The notes below the pieces were generated by a model that was not told the DNA's origin, ran no database searches, and saw only the letters and a list, made by a program, of their open reading frames with translations. A program made the translations under genes and the position numbers. This document shows, one piece after another, positions 42,435 through 51,092 of a DNA stretch of 64,000 bases (its first letter is position 1; the number at the start of each line of letters is the position of its first letter). Location of the stretch: positions 1 to 64,000 of the forward strand of contig CACZMI010000001.1 in NCBI GenBank assembly GCA_902782245.1, written 5' to 3'. This DNA comes from an uncultured Bacteroidales bacterium. GTDB lineage: Bacteria > Bacteroidota > Bacteroidia > Bacteroidales > Bacteroidaceae.

Positions 42435-42645
42435 TTGGCGAAGTCGGGATTTCTTGTATATTTGCGAATGGCAGTGGGGCTGATTGTTTGCTATTTTAAA
42501 CTAATGGTTTTCATGTAGCTTTCAGCTGCTTGCCTTAGGTTGACACTGAGCTCCTGGTTAAGGATTGTGGTGGCACACAGGGACTGATGGATGATTATCG
42601 GGGCTTGTGACTGATATCGGGCCTTTGATGTCAAAGAGCCTTTTT
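42435..42645 (+). ncRNA. Predicted small RNA or attenuator upstream of Detocs
   Basis: A complete promoter is visible: TTG (42435-42437), a 19-nt spacer, and TATATTTG (42457-42464). About 175 nt downstream is a strong terminator: GGC-CTTTGA-TG-TCAAAG-A-GCC then TTTTT (42620-42645). No open frame fits between, so the product is an RNA from about 42471 to 42645. It contains further hairpins (TGTG-GTGG-CACA; CCTTA/TAAGG). The terminator is 36 bases before the Detocs kinase ATG, so it could also attenuate that operon. Confidence 0.6.
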
Positions 42646-42680
42646 ATCGCATCATTAGTAACATCATATAGAAAAAAGTT

Positions 42681-45600
42681 ATGGATCAGACAAAAATAAA
42701 TTATTATCTTCCTTTCTTCTCAAATACAAGAGTAAACAAATTGGATATGATGACTGAAGTGTTGTCTGTTCTTTCTTTTGATGAATTACAATTATTCAAA
42801 AGAAAAACACCTGTATTGTCTCAGGGATTATTAAAGATTCCTTATCTTAAGAGAAAGTCTTTCTCAGAGATATTTACTAAAGGCAGAGCTTTGTGGAATG
42901 AGACTAAAGATGTATATGGTGCTATTGCTTTTGTGATATTAAATAATGCCCAAGAAATAAATCGTTATATTCAACTCAAAGAGAAATTGGATATTTTAAC
43001 CTCAACTCAAAAATATGAGGAGGCACACAGGCTATTGGACCAAATAGATAAAGAGGTTTCTGTTTCTATGATGAGTACATATTATCTCCTAAGATTAACG
43101 CGACTTGACAAAGGTATAACAGTTAGTACACAGTTGTATAATAAAATCTGTCAGGACAATACAGTGTTAGGATATATTTCAAACGTTGCATTCAAAAGCG
43201 CCGCAATAGATTTGCCATTTGAAGCAGAGATAGAAGGTCAGTATCGTTCGTTTCAAGGGCAGGAAGAGGTAGGTGACTTTTTTACTGCTTTTGCATTTCC
43301 ATTTAAAAAAACAAAAGGAGAAAAATGGTTAAGGCTTTTACTATATACTTCGCTTATAGATCTATTTGAAGGCTTTATTTTTCAGTTAAGTTGTTTGCCG
43401 AATGAAAAATTAAAAAGTGAGTCATTGAAGAAGATAATATGTGCATTAGCAACTAGTATTCAAGATAGAAGGATTCAACGGCTTTATTCTTTAATAAACA
43501 ATGGTAAAACACTACCTCATTTTTATGATTATAGTGAAGAAAAGACTTTGATCGATAAATATTATTCTCAAGATTTTGAATATGTATTATCAAAAGGACA
43601 AGATTATCTCAAGCGAAATCCTCTTGAAGCTATAATAATAGATGTTTTTTACAAGAGTTGTCTTAAAATGGATCAGATACCAGATGATTTATTTCCCGAG
43701 GATTCATTAGCAGGGAGAATACATGATTTTTATGTATTGTCATTGACAAATGATGATATTTCGGAAGCATGTAGAGTTCAATTGAGAAGTATGTGTATTG
43801 CATGGTTCTCGATTCCTTCATTAAGACAGATATATCAACTATTCTATGATTTAAAGCATTCAAGAGAAGATAGTGTATACACAAATTTTTGGCGATATTC
43901 TTTAGTGCCAGAAATAAGGGATTCACTGTTTTATAATAATCCTAACGAGGCGACACTATATTTGAAATCAGCAGGCTATTCAGAAATAAATAGTAATCAA
44001 GTTCATATTTTGCAAAGACGAATAGATGATTCTTTCAATCAGACGTATAGATTGCTATATGGTGTTAATGATGAGGATGTCTTGTCCTTAAGTAATGAAA
44101 TTGAGAATGAAGAACACACTCCAATTATTACAGGTAGGATTATTTCGACATTGTTTGATCATATGTTTAGGAGCGGAAAATATGCAGATGCAATTTCTTT
44201 ATATGTGAAGTGTAAATTAAAGGCTCCTTTTACCAAAATACCAATTGATAGAAAGAGTATAACGAAAGAACTAACAGATGTAGAAGATTCTAAGATTTCT
44301 AATCAGTTAGAACTTGCCGTATTCTACACAATGATAAGGGCAGAAGTTTATAAACGCTATTTGGCATATAAACGCTATCTAAAACAGGCAGGTTTTAGAC
44401 GGGCATCAGAGATAGATAATATTAATAGTCCGGCACTTATCTATTTTGTAGGAAATGTAGCCGATCGAAATGTACTTACACTGCATATTTTGGAGTTTGA
44501 TAAAGAAGAAGATGTAGCGAATGAAAGGATTGAACTATGTAAAAAGGTCTTGAATGTTACGAATGAAAAGAAATATGCAGATGAAATAACTTCACTTATC
44601 AAAGAACATGAGGTGATGGCATTAGCACAGCAGGTGAATGATAGCAAGATACATGTTGATGTCCAGTCGTTAATAAACAGTGGCCTTTCCAATGAGAAAA
44701 TACTGTTTGATACATATTCTGAAATAGATGAAAACTTAGAGATGTACGAACAAAAAAATATTCAGGGAATTCTTGATTATATAAATAATAATTATGAAGG
44801 GAAAAGCGTATTATTTGCCTACGAATTACCATCGGTAAAATACAAGCGGGTATTATTTAGACAAATGGTGTTAAGTATAAGAGATAAGTTTTTGTTTGAC
44901 CCCATATATGGACTTGATAAGTATTTGAGTGCACGAATACGACACGGAACTTTAATCACTCAACTTAGAAATCATTTTTTAACTCATTCTTTGGTTACCA
45001 ATAAAAAAGAAGGAGGTGAGTACCAACGTATTAACCCCTGGACACAAAAAAGAAATGCGTCATTGTCGGAGTCAGAAAAAGAAGCTATAAATGAGCGTAT
45101 GCTTAATTTTACCATTTGGTTAGATGAACAACTGAAAGTCGTTAAAGAAGAAAAAATACAAATTAAAACTGAAAGAGCTGAAGGAAATGTAAATGGCCTA
45201 TTTGATTATTCAGAGGAGTATATGGTGGATATGATAGATGATCTGGAGGTTAATACATATGATTCATTTGAGGCTTTTGTTCATTCTACCATTGAATTGT
45301 TGTGGAAATGGACTAATTTTGTTTTAGAAAGGATTAGAGGTTTCTTCCAGCAATATGAGGAGTTAGTGGTTGCAGAGATGACTAAGTTACAAAGTGAAGT
45401 TGTGTTAATGATGGGAGATTCTACTCTACTTATCAATGCTTTTAAAGATGCAATAACCACATGTCGAACTGAGTTCCAGTCTGATATATCCGTAGTAACA
45501 AGTTGGTTTAAACCTGAGAAATCAAATGTACGATTCTTCACGATTCAACAAGCTGTTGACACGAGCCTTTCAGTTATCAATAATATTAACCAGAACGCTC

Positions 45601-46040
45601 TATCTTTCAGCAGTATAGACATTAATGATAATAGCAAATATAGTGGAGATTATTTCAATGCAATTCATGATATATTTCATGATATGATGAATAACATTTT
45701 GGGATATGAAAGAAAAAGAATGAATCAAAGAGGGAAGGGAATCATACGTATTTCTAATATAGACGATAAATTAGAAATTGAAGTTAGCAACCCTGTTGAA
45801 GAATTGGATGTGGATCAATTAAAGAAGGTAATTGAAGATCAGAGAAATATCCCTTCCATGATTGCTGGAGGTAAGACGCGAAGGGAGAACAATTCAGGAT
45901 GTGTCAAAATATACAGTACTGTTATGTATACGTTGGGAATAGGTAATAAATATGAGAATCTTTTAAAAGATGGGCGCTTCGTTGCGCATATAATAATAAA
46001 TACAAAAAAACTGATTTATCATGAAGATTCTATTAGTTGA
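42681..46040 (+). CDS. dtcA: Detocs sensor kinase (DtcA-like)
   Basis: A 1119-aa cytosolic protein. Most of it (~1-720) is helical and TPR-like with no membrane segments. A possible phosphoacceptor lies in SARIRHGTLITQLRNHFLTH (~748-767). The C-terminal ~140 residues look like a GHKL/HATPase module: HDIFHDMMNNILGYERKRMN as the N-box, then IRISNIDDKLEIEVSNPVE, GCVKIYSTVMYTLG and FVAHIIINT as the end strands. The following genes are a lone receiver and a receiver-nucleosidase fusion, exactly the Detocs order. In Detocs the kinase senses phage infection and passes phosphate to the effector. The kinase ATPase motifs are divergent, so assignment rests largely on context. Confidence 0.8.
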   Translation: MDQTKINYYLPFFSNTRVNKLDMMTEVLSVLSFDELQLFKRKTPVLSQGLLKIPYLKRKSFSEIFTKGRALWNETKDVYGAIAFVILNNAQEINRYIQLKEKLDILTSTQKYEEAHRLLDQIDKEVSVSMMSTYYLLRLTRLDKGITVSTQLYNKICQDNTVLGYISNVAFKSAAIDLPFEAEIEGQYRSFQGQEEVGDFFTAFAFPFKKTKGEKWLRLLLYTSLIDLFEGFIFQLSCLPNEKLKSESLKKIICALATSIQDRRIQRLYSLINNGKTLPHFYDYSEEKTLIDKYYSQDFEYVLSKGQDYLKRNPLEAIIIDVFYKSCLKMDQIPDDLFPEDSLAGRIHDFYVLSLTNDDISEACRVQLRSMCIAWFSIPSLRQIYQLFYDLKHSREDSVYTNFWRYSLVPEIRDSLFYNNPNEATLYLKSAGYSEINSNQVHILQRRIDDSFNQTYRLLYGVNDEDVLSLSNEIENEEHTPIITGRIISTLFDHMFRSGKYADAISLYVKCKLKAPFTKIPIDRKSITKELTDVEDSKISNQLELAVFYTMIRAEVYKRYLAYKRYLKQAGFRRASEIDNINSPALIYFVGNVADRNVLTLHILEFDKEEDVANERIELCKKVLNVTNEKKYADEITSLIKEHEVMALAQQVNDSKIHVDVQSLINSGLSNEKILFDTYSEIDENLEMYEQKNIQGILDYINNNYEGKSVLFAYELPSVKYKRVLFRQMVLSIRDKFLFDPIYGLDKYLSARIRHGTLITQLRNHFLTHSLVTNKKEGGEYQRINPWTQKRNASLSESEKEAINERMLNFTIWLDEQLKVVKEEKIQIKTERAEGNVNGLFDYSEEYMVDMIDDLEVNTYDSFEAFVHSTIELLWKWTNFVLERIRGFFQQYEELVVAEMTKLQSEVVLMMGDSTLLINAFKDAITTCRTEFQSDISVVTSWFKPEKSNVRFFTIQQAVDTSLSVINNINQNALSFSSIDINDNSKYSGDYFNAIHDIFHDMMNNILGYERKRMNQRGKGIIRISNIDDKLEIEVSNPVEELDVDQLKKVIEDQRNIPSMIAGGKTRRENNSGCVKIYSTVMYTLGIGNKYENLLKDGRFVAHIIINTKKLIYHEDSIS

Positions 46041-46467
46041 AGATGATGCTTATAAATCAACCGCCATTAAGAATTGGATAAAGACTGAATATGTAAATGC
46101 TGATGTTGAGTTGCAAGTGTCATATAAGGATGGATGTCTATCTGCCTTAAAAGGTGGTTTTGACATTATGATCCTTGATATGTCTTTACCTGCTCGCACC
46201 CAAATAATAGGAAGTGATAGAGACACCATCGTAAATGGAGGCGAACTTATTATTCGTGAAATGCTAGATGAGCAAGTTCCTTTCAAGGTGGTTATTTTGA
46301 CTCAATATGAGACATTTAATGGTGAAACTATAGAGGCAATTGATGAGCGGCTTAGAGAGATGTGTGGTGATTGTTTCTATGGATGTATTAGTTATAACTC
46401 CCAAGATGATAGTTGGAAAAACCTTCTTCAAACAATAATAGATGATGTTAAAGGTTCTGATTGTTGA
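46021..46467 (+). CDS. dtcB: Detocs receiver without output domain (DtcB-like)
   Basis: A 148-aa receiver overlapping the kinase gene by 20 bases. It has the acidic pair VEDDAY near the start, the phosphoacceptor Asp in IMILDMSLP (~52) and a switch Thr in VVILTQYETF. The conserved lysine after the fifth strand is not obvious. In described Detocs operons the single-domain receiver acts as a phosphate buffer that prevents accidental firing of the effector, and the position here is the same. It ends inside the start of the effector gene. Confidence 0.82.
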   Translation: MKILLVEDDAYKSTAIKNWIKTEYVNADVELQVSYKDGCLSALKGGFDIMILDMSLPARTQIIGSDRDTIVNGGELIIREMLDEQVPFKVVILTQYETFNGETIEAIDERLREMCGDCFYGCISYNSQDDSWKNLLQTIIDDVKGSDC

Positions 46468-47692
46468 TGACACTCAAGAAAAAATAGTTGAGATTCGGCA
46501 AGTACTATCAGGTTTTGTTGAATGTCCAGAAGATGTGCCTATTTGCGGCAGCATAAGGGATGCATTGAAGGAATGTTCTAAAACCAGATATGATTTAGTA
46601 ATTCTTGACTTGTTCATTCCCCAAACTGCAGGTGATGTTCCTGATCCAGAGAACGCAAAAACATTTATAAAGGTTATAAAGGAAGATGAGGATTGTATTT
46701 GTCCGGTTTTCGTGATTGGTATTACAGGGATGCAAGATATTTCTGCATATGAATCTTTTTTTGAGTCAGAAACACTTAAAGTATTATACTATGCAGAAAA
46801 TGATGATTCATGGAAATCTCAATTGAAAAACAGACTTGATTATCTGATTGGCGTTAAACGTAAAATGGGGATAACATATGAGTATGATTATGATGTTGCA
46901 ATAATTAATGCATTGCAATCACCTGAGCATGAAATAATGAAAAAGACTTTGTCATGTGATTGGAAGGAAGTTTCTCTTGACGATGATAAAACAACTACTT
47001 ATTATGAAACAATAATGCATACAAATCACGATAAAGCCGTTAGGTGTATTAGTTGTTATGCGCCCCAGATGGCTTGTACCGCATCTGCCACTTTAACTAC
47101 AAAGGTGATTTTGCGCTTCCATCCCAAATATCTTTTTATGACTGGAATTTGTGGCGCTTTGAAGGGCAACAAAGTTGGATTTGGTGACATTTTAGTCTGT
47201 TCGCACGTATGGGATGGCATGAGTGGTAAGTATATTGAGGTAAAGAAAAAAAACGGTTCATCTGAAATGGTTTTTGAGCCAGATTATCGTCAATTTTCGT
47301 TGAACGCAGATATGCTGAATATTGTAAACAGACTAAAAGATAATAAAGATGTCTTATCTAGTATTAAAGGAGGTTTTGACGGAGCAAAGCCAAAAACAAA
47401 TTTAAATATCCATGTAGGTCCGATGACATCTGTTCCGGCTGTCATAGCAAGTGATAAAAAGATTGCTGAGATGAAAGTTCATGCAAGAAAAATGATTGGC
47501 ATAGAGATGGAAAGTTATGGTATGTTTTATGCTGCTGAGCATGCCCATCATTTGAAACCAGTTTATACTACCAGTGTAAAATCTGCCTCAGATTTGGCTG
47601 ACAAGAACAAGACGGATAAGTATCAACCTTATGCTTCATACACATCTGCAGCATTTGTAAAATATATTATAGAACATGAGTTGGATTATTAG
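46442..47692 (+). CDS. dtcC: Detocs effector: receiver fused to ATP nucleosidase (DtcC-like)
   Basis: A 416-aa protein. Residues ~1-135 are a receiver (MLKVLIVDDTQEK; phosphoacceptor Asp in LVILDLFIP). Residues ~150-416 are a purine-nucleoside-phosphorylase-fold domain: YDVAIINALQSPEHE, FMTGICGALKGNKVGFGDIL, GPMTSVPAVIASDKK, KMIGIEMESYGMF (the purine-binding Glu-Met-Glu) and TTSVKSASDLADKNK. In Detocs this domain cleaves the adenine off ATP when the receiver is phosphorylated, emptying the cell of ATP and stopping phage growth. Overlapping genes A-B-C in this order make the identification firm. Confidence 0.9.
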   Translation: MMLKVLIVDDTQEKIVEIRQVLSGFVECPEDVPICGSIRDALKECSKTRYDLVILDLFIPQTAGDVPDPENAKTFIKVIKEDEDCICPVFVIGITGMQDISAYESFFESETLKVLYYAENDDSWKSQLKNRLDYLIGVKRKMGITYEYDYDVAIINALQSPEHEIMKKTLSCDWKEVSLDDDKTTTYYETIMHTNHDKAVRCISCYAPQMACTASATLTTKVILRFHPKYLFMTGICGALKGNKVGFGDILVCSHVWDGMSGKYIEVKKKNGSSEMVFEPDYRQFSLNADMLNIVNRLKDNKDVLSSIKGGFDGAKPKTNLNIHVGPMTSVPAVIASDKKIAEMKVHARKMIGIEMESYGMFYAAEHAHHLKPVYTTSVKSASDLADKNKTDKYQPYASYTSAAFVKYIIEHELDY

Positions 47693-47704
47693 AATTCTTA
47701 CTTA

Positions 47705-47905
47705 ATGATAGAACGATACTTTGAGAAGACTATGGCCGTTCTGCTATATAATTATGCCGTTTTGGGATGGGTCTTAACACAAGGTAAGCATCCATTGACC
47801 AATAAGAAAATGATGAATGCTGTAGAGTTGGCTTACTGTATTAGAAGTGTTATAGGTTGGATTTTTCCTTTCACTGTAGCAACGTGGCCAATCATGCAAG
47901 TTTGA
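47705..47905 (+). CDS. 66-aa small protein downstream of Detocs
   Basis: A small frame that starts 12 bases after the effector stop and ends 41 bases before the NTPase-MBL ATG. It is aromatic and hydrophobic (AVLLYNYAVLGWVLTQ; IGWIFPFTVATWPIM), possibly with one or two membrane-touching segments. Basic residues lie between them (KHPLTNKKMM). I recognise no family. Its place inside the operon is the main support. It may be a small partner or regulator of the neighbouring protein. Confidence 0.5.
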   Translation: MIERYFEKTMAVLLYNYAVLGWVLTQGKHPLTNKKMMNAVELAYCIRSVIGWIFPFTVATWPIMQV

Positions 47906-47946
47906 TGGCTTTATTTTCAATAACAAAAAAGGTTAATAGGAATAAT

Positions 47947-49596
47947 ATGAGAGTAATTGCACTATCCGGACGAGGTAATGTTGGTAAGACACATTGCTTG
48001 GGACATATGATTAATTTGATTTATAAAGAGACAACTGGGTGTGACTTTTATTTAGAAGGACATGATACACGTATTACTCTTGATTATCATGGGGAACGCA
48101 TTTCTATTTGCACATGGGGAGATAATGCTTTTGAGGAACAAAAGAACATTGATTTTATTTGTTGTGAAAAGGCGGATATTGCTATTGTCGCAACTAGGAC
48201 AAAGGGGGATACAGTAGAAATTGTTGAGCGTTTTTGTGAAGAAAACGACTACAAGCTTAAATGGGTAGAAAAGTACGTTGCCAGTTTTGATGACCTATCG
48301 GGTCAAGATTATCTTAACAAATTACAGGCAGAACAGATATTAGACTACGTTCGTGGACTAATTGATGGGCAATTGTATTATGTGGACAGCATATCATCTA
48401 TTGGAGATGATGAACAATATCATGTAATTCTACTAGGGACAGAGAGTTCAGGTAGAGGTTATCCGCGAACGCTTTCGCTAACATTAAATAGCAATTTGCT
48501 ATATTCTTTTGGTGTTGAACGGAGAATGAGCGAAGATGATTTTGTGCTATATCATCCTGATTCTGATAACTTGTTTGAAAATGGAAATGAAACGCCTACA
48601 GCTCTTGCATTGAGAGAAGAGAGTAGTAGTTTGCAGCAAGAACTGATTGAAAATGAATTAAGAGGCGATGCCGCAGTTGTTACGATGCAACATGATATAG
48701 ATTGGGTTAAGTCCTATCATGTAAAAGTTGGTCATGGTAATTGCAGTCTTATATTATCCAAATATGCTAATGGCTATGAACTATGGATGGTAGATTGTTC
48801 TACTTATGACTATTTGAACCGATGTGATTATAGCCTGGATTTGTATCACTGCTTAAAGGATATTGCTGATGTTTTGAGCATTAATTTAAAGGACCTACGT
48901 ATATCGAGGTTTATGTTGACTCATACTCATTTTGATCATTATAATGGTCTTTCTTATCTTATTGAACATGGTTGGATAAATGGTGATACGGTGGTTTATG
49001 CCAACCTGTACTATAAATGCGCATCGCCAATATGGTGTGGTATACTGAAAGAATTGAATAAAACGAAGTGTCGTATTGTGGAGCCTGTTCCTGACAATTT
49101 AAAAAGAGGAGCAATCCGAGTATACCATCCTGAATGCAGATTATATAAGAATAACAGTGGTGCACAGAAAGGTGTGACGTACAGAACGGTTTCGGAGGTA
49201 AACAATACATCAGTAGTATATGGGATTAAACTCAAAGACAAGATAATGGTATTGCCCGGAGATTTGGAAAGGAAGGGCTTTGATGAGATGACTTCTAATG
49301 GTTTTTGCAGTAAAGATTTGTATAATGCTGATTATTATGTTATTTCTCACCATGGAAGTTTAAATGGGCATGGCACTATGCCATGTAATCTATATGGAGT
49401 GCGTTCACCATTATTATGCGCATCGAATAATTTGAAAAAAGCCATATTAATGGGACGGAATTATGCATACGCGGGTATATATAGTCCAATTGTTTTGAGA
49501 TATTGGAGTGCTATGCATAACGTGCTAGTGTATACAGAGAGAGCTAAATATTATTTGGAATTGAGCTGGGCTAGCGGAAATGTGACATATAAATAA
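47947..49596 (+). CDS. P-loop NTPase fused to metallo-beta-lactamase-fold hydrolase
   Basis: A 549-aa fusion from the ATG at 47947; the frame opens 30 codons earlier inside the previous small gene but those codons are not similar to a start region. The N-terminus is a P-loop (ALSGRGNVGKTHCLG, ~5-19) with a CTWGDNAFEEQKNIDFIC-type following strand and KADIAIVATRTKGD. From ~255 on is an MBL domain: SYHVKVGHGNCSLIL, the metal motif THTHFDHYNG (~322-331), VLPGDLERKGFDE and the last metal-binding VISHHGSLNG. This resembles ComEC-like or nucleotide-hydrolysing MBL proteins. It follows the Detocs genes and may be an additional effector or NTP-consuming module. Confidence 0.75.
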   Translation: MRVIALSGRGNVGKTHCLGHMINLIYKETTGCDFYLEGHDTRITLDYHGERISICTWGDNAFEEQKNIDFICCEKADIAIVATRTKGDTVEIVERFCEENDYKLKWVEKYVASFDDLSGQDYLNKLQAEQILDYVRGLIDGQLYYVDSISSIGDDEQYHVILLGTESSGRGYPRTLSLTLNSNLLYSFGVERRMSEDDFVLYHPDSDNLFENGNETPTALALREESSSLQQELIENELRGDAAVVTMQHDIDWVKSYHVKVGHGNCSLILSKYANGYELWMVDCSTYDYLNRCDYSLDLYHCLKDIADVLSINLKDLRISRFMLTHTHFDHYNGLSYLIEHGWINGDTVVYANLYYKCASPIWCGILKELNKTKCRIVEPVPDNLKRGAIRVYHPECRLYKNNSGAQKGVTYRTVSEVNNTSVVYGIKLKDKIMVLPGDLERKGFDEMTSNGFCSKDLYNADYYVISHHGSLNGHGTMPCNLYGVRSPLLCASNNLKKAILMGRNYAYAGIYSPIVLRYWSAMHNVLVYTERAKYYLELSWASGNVTYK

Positions 49597-49774
49597 CGAT
49601 CCATACTTTATCAATATGTTTTGGGGTTAATAGACCAGAAGATGGTTTACCTTCGCTCAAAAGAAAAAGATCCTAGCTGGACTTTATAACAATGTGTGAT
49701 GAAATGAGAAAGATAAAAAGATGACTATTCTGTATTCATTATCAATCAATATTTTCAATATCCTTTGATGCTCT
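49597..49774. other. Convergent intergenic region
   Basis: Between the NTPase-MBL gene (plus) and the DUF6266-like gene (minus). It is AT-rich and I see no convincing hairpin. Confidence 0.4.
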
Positions 49775-50461
49775 TTACCAATTATTACGGTATCCCGTAA
49801 CCTTATCTATCAGGCGGTAGCGGATGTGAGCCTGATATCCGTTCGTATTACTATGGGCTGTGACTGTGAAGGTCACGGCCCTTGTGCTTGTGGTCGGGCC
49901 GATGGTTACAGGGGTGACGGATGTGGGTGTGTAGGTGCGCATGAGACCGGGATTGAAGCCCACCCCCGGGGCGGTGAGCAGAATTTTTGCGGTGAGGTAC
50001 CAGCGTTCAGGATGGACGGTGTCGGCCAATGTAAGGCGGCAGCGGAGGGTTGCAATTCCAGTTCCAGGAATTATCTGCAGTAGTTCCAGTGCTGCAGAGG
50101 GAAATTCCGGGAATGGTTGCGGTTCAGGGACGTGTTCACGGCCGAGCTGGGCGAAGCCGTGATAGGCGCTGACGAAGAGATTGTAGCCACTGATATGGTG
50201 ATTGTTGTCATACGGCGGACGATGGGACGGAACGGAACGAGCGTAGTGGTTCCACTGCAGTTGGACACTGTGAGGCAGATGCTGCCAGGCAAGTATTGCG
50301 CGGTGGTGTACTTGAGCCTGGTCAAGCTGGGCTGCAGTACCACGGAACACGGTGTAGGGCTTGCGCTTGTAGTAGCACTTGCCGTCACGGTGGAAGAAGG
50401 TGATGGTACCGATGCTTGACCAACAGTCCTGGATTATAGGTGTGGGGTGGAATTTGGGCAT
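49775..50461 (-). CDS. Fourth DUF6266-like protein, isolated from the others
   Basis: A 228-aa protein sharing the family layout at low similarity: start MPKFHPTPIIQDCWSSIGTI, then HHRAILAWQHLPHSVQLQWNHYARSVP (the L..VQ..WN motif), ISGYNLFVSAYHGFAQLG, TPTSVTPVTIG and AHIRYRLIDKVTGYRN at the end. It is rich in His and Pro. It lies between the Detocs and CBASS loci rather than with its paralogues at 38.9-42.3 kb. Such DUF6266 insertions between cargo genes suggest that these genes were scattered by repeated insertion of cargo into one ancestral block. Confidence 0.65.
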   Translation of the reverse strand: MPKFHPTPIIQDCWSSIGTITFFHRDGKCYYKRKPYTVFRGTAAQLDQAQVHHRAILAWQHLPHSVQLQWNHYARSVPSHRPPYDNNHHISGYNLFVSAYHGFAQLGREHVPEPQPFPEFPSAALELLQIIPGTGIATLRCRLTLADTVHPERWYLTAKILLTAPGVGFNPGLMRTYTPTSVTPVTIGPTTSTRAVTFTVTAHSNTNGYQAHIRYRLIDKVTGYRNNW

Positions 50462-50546
50462 GGTGTCAGGTATTAGTTTTATAAAGGTAGTTATTATTTC
50501 AATTCTATTTATATGTTTTTATAAAAACCTACATAAATCCTTCGTA

Positions 50547-51092
50547 TTAGCATATCTCAACTTTTATTTCATGTAGGTTCACCCCATCATAAAATCCATA
50601 ATAATTACTATTTAAGCCAACTATTATTAAAAAAACTCCGCCTATAGTAAGATCTGATGTGTTATATATCTCTCTAATAGATTCATAATCTATTGACGAG
50701 GGCTTCGGGTCACACTCAGGATGAGTGTGCCATTCGCCGAGATAATAACGAGTATGATTAGACAATTCAAAATCCTGTTGAATAAAAGAATTGGCTAACT
50801 TTGCATCTCGTATATAAGTACATTTTGACGAGCTATGAATAAATACGCATGGATCAGAGATTTTTCCAATACGATAATAATCGTCACATAATTCTGAACC
50901 GGTAAATACACCACCAACTTCAGAATCTTCTATTTGTCTAAATGTATGAAGCTTTTGTAGTGCAGACTCTTTTATTACAACAATGAGTCTTTTGTAATCT
51001 ATAAAGGGATTTCTATAACACTGCCTTTGATATGTTCCCCTTCTATTAAAGCAATGTTTCTTTCCTTTGCCTTGTTTATGTTTCCAACCCAT
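50547..51092 (-). CDS. cap3: CBASS Cap3: JAB/JAMM deconjugating protease
   Basis: Removes proteins that Cap2 attached to the CD-NTase. The metal-binding signature is complete: Glu in DSEVGGVFTG, then HTHPECDPKPSSID, which fits H-x-H-x7-S-x2-D exactly. The start is uncertain. The only ATG in frame (51092) lies 94 bases inside the Cap2 gene and would add ~31 residues unlike any Cap3; after the Cap2 stop there is no ATG, GTG or TTG before the conserved LIVVIKESALQKL. Use of ATT/ATA or translational coupling across the overlap is possible. From there the protein would be ~150 aa, the normal size. Confidence 0.9.
   Translation of the reverse strand: MGWKHKQGKGKKHCFNRRGTYQRQCYRNPFIDYKRLIVVIKESALQKLHTFRQIEDSEVGGVFTGSELCDDYYRIGKISDPCVFIHSSSKCTYIRDAKLANSFIQQDFELSNHTRYYLGEWHTHPECDPKPSSIDYESIREIYNTSDLTIGGVFLIIVGLNSNYYGFYDGVNLHEIKVEIC

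Noticed and set aside
46021..47692. Ordinary two-component transcription regulators
   Set aside because: Neither receiver has a DNA-binding domain; the second is fused to a nucleoside-phosphorylase fold, which identifies Detocs.
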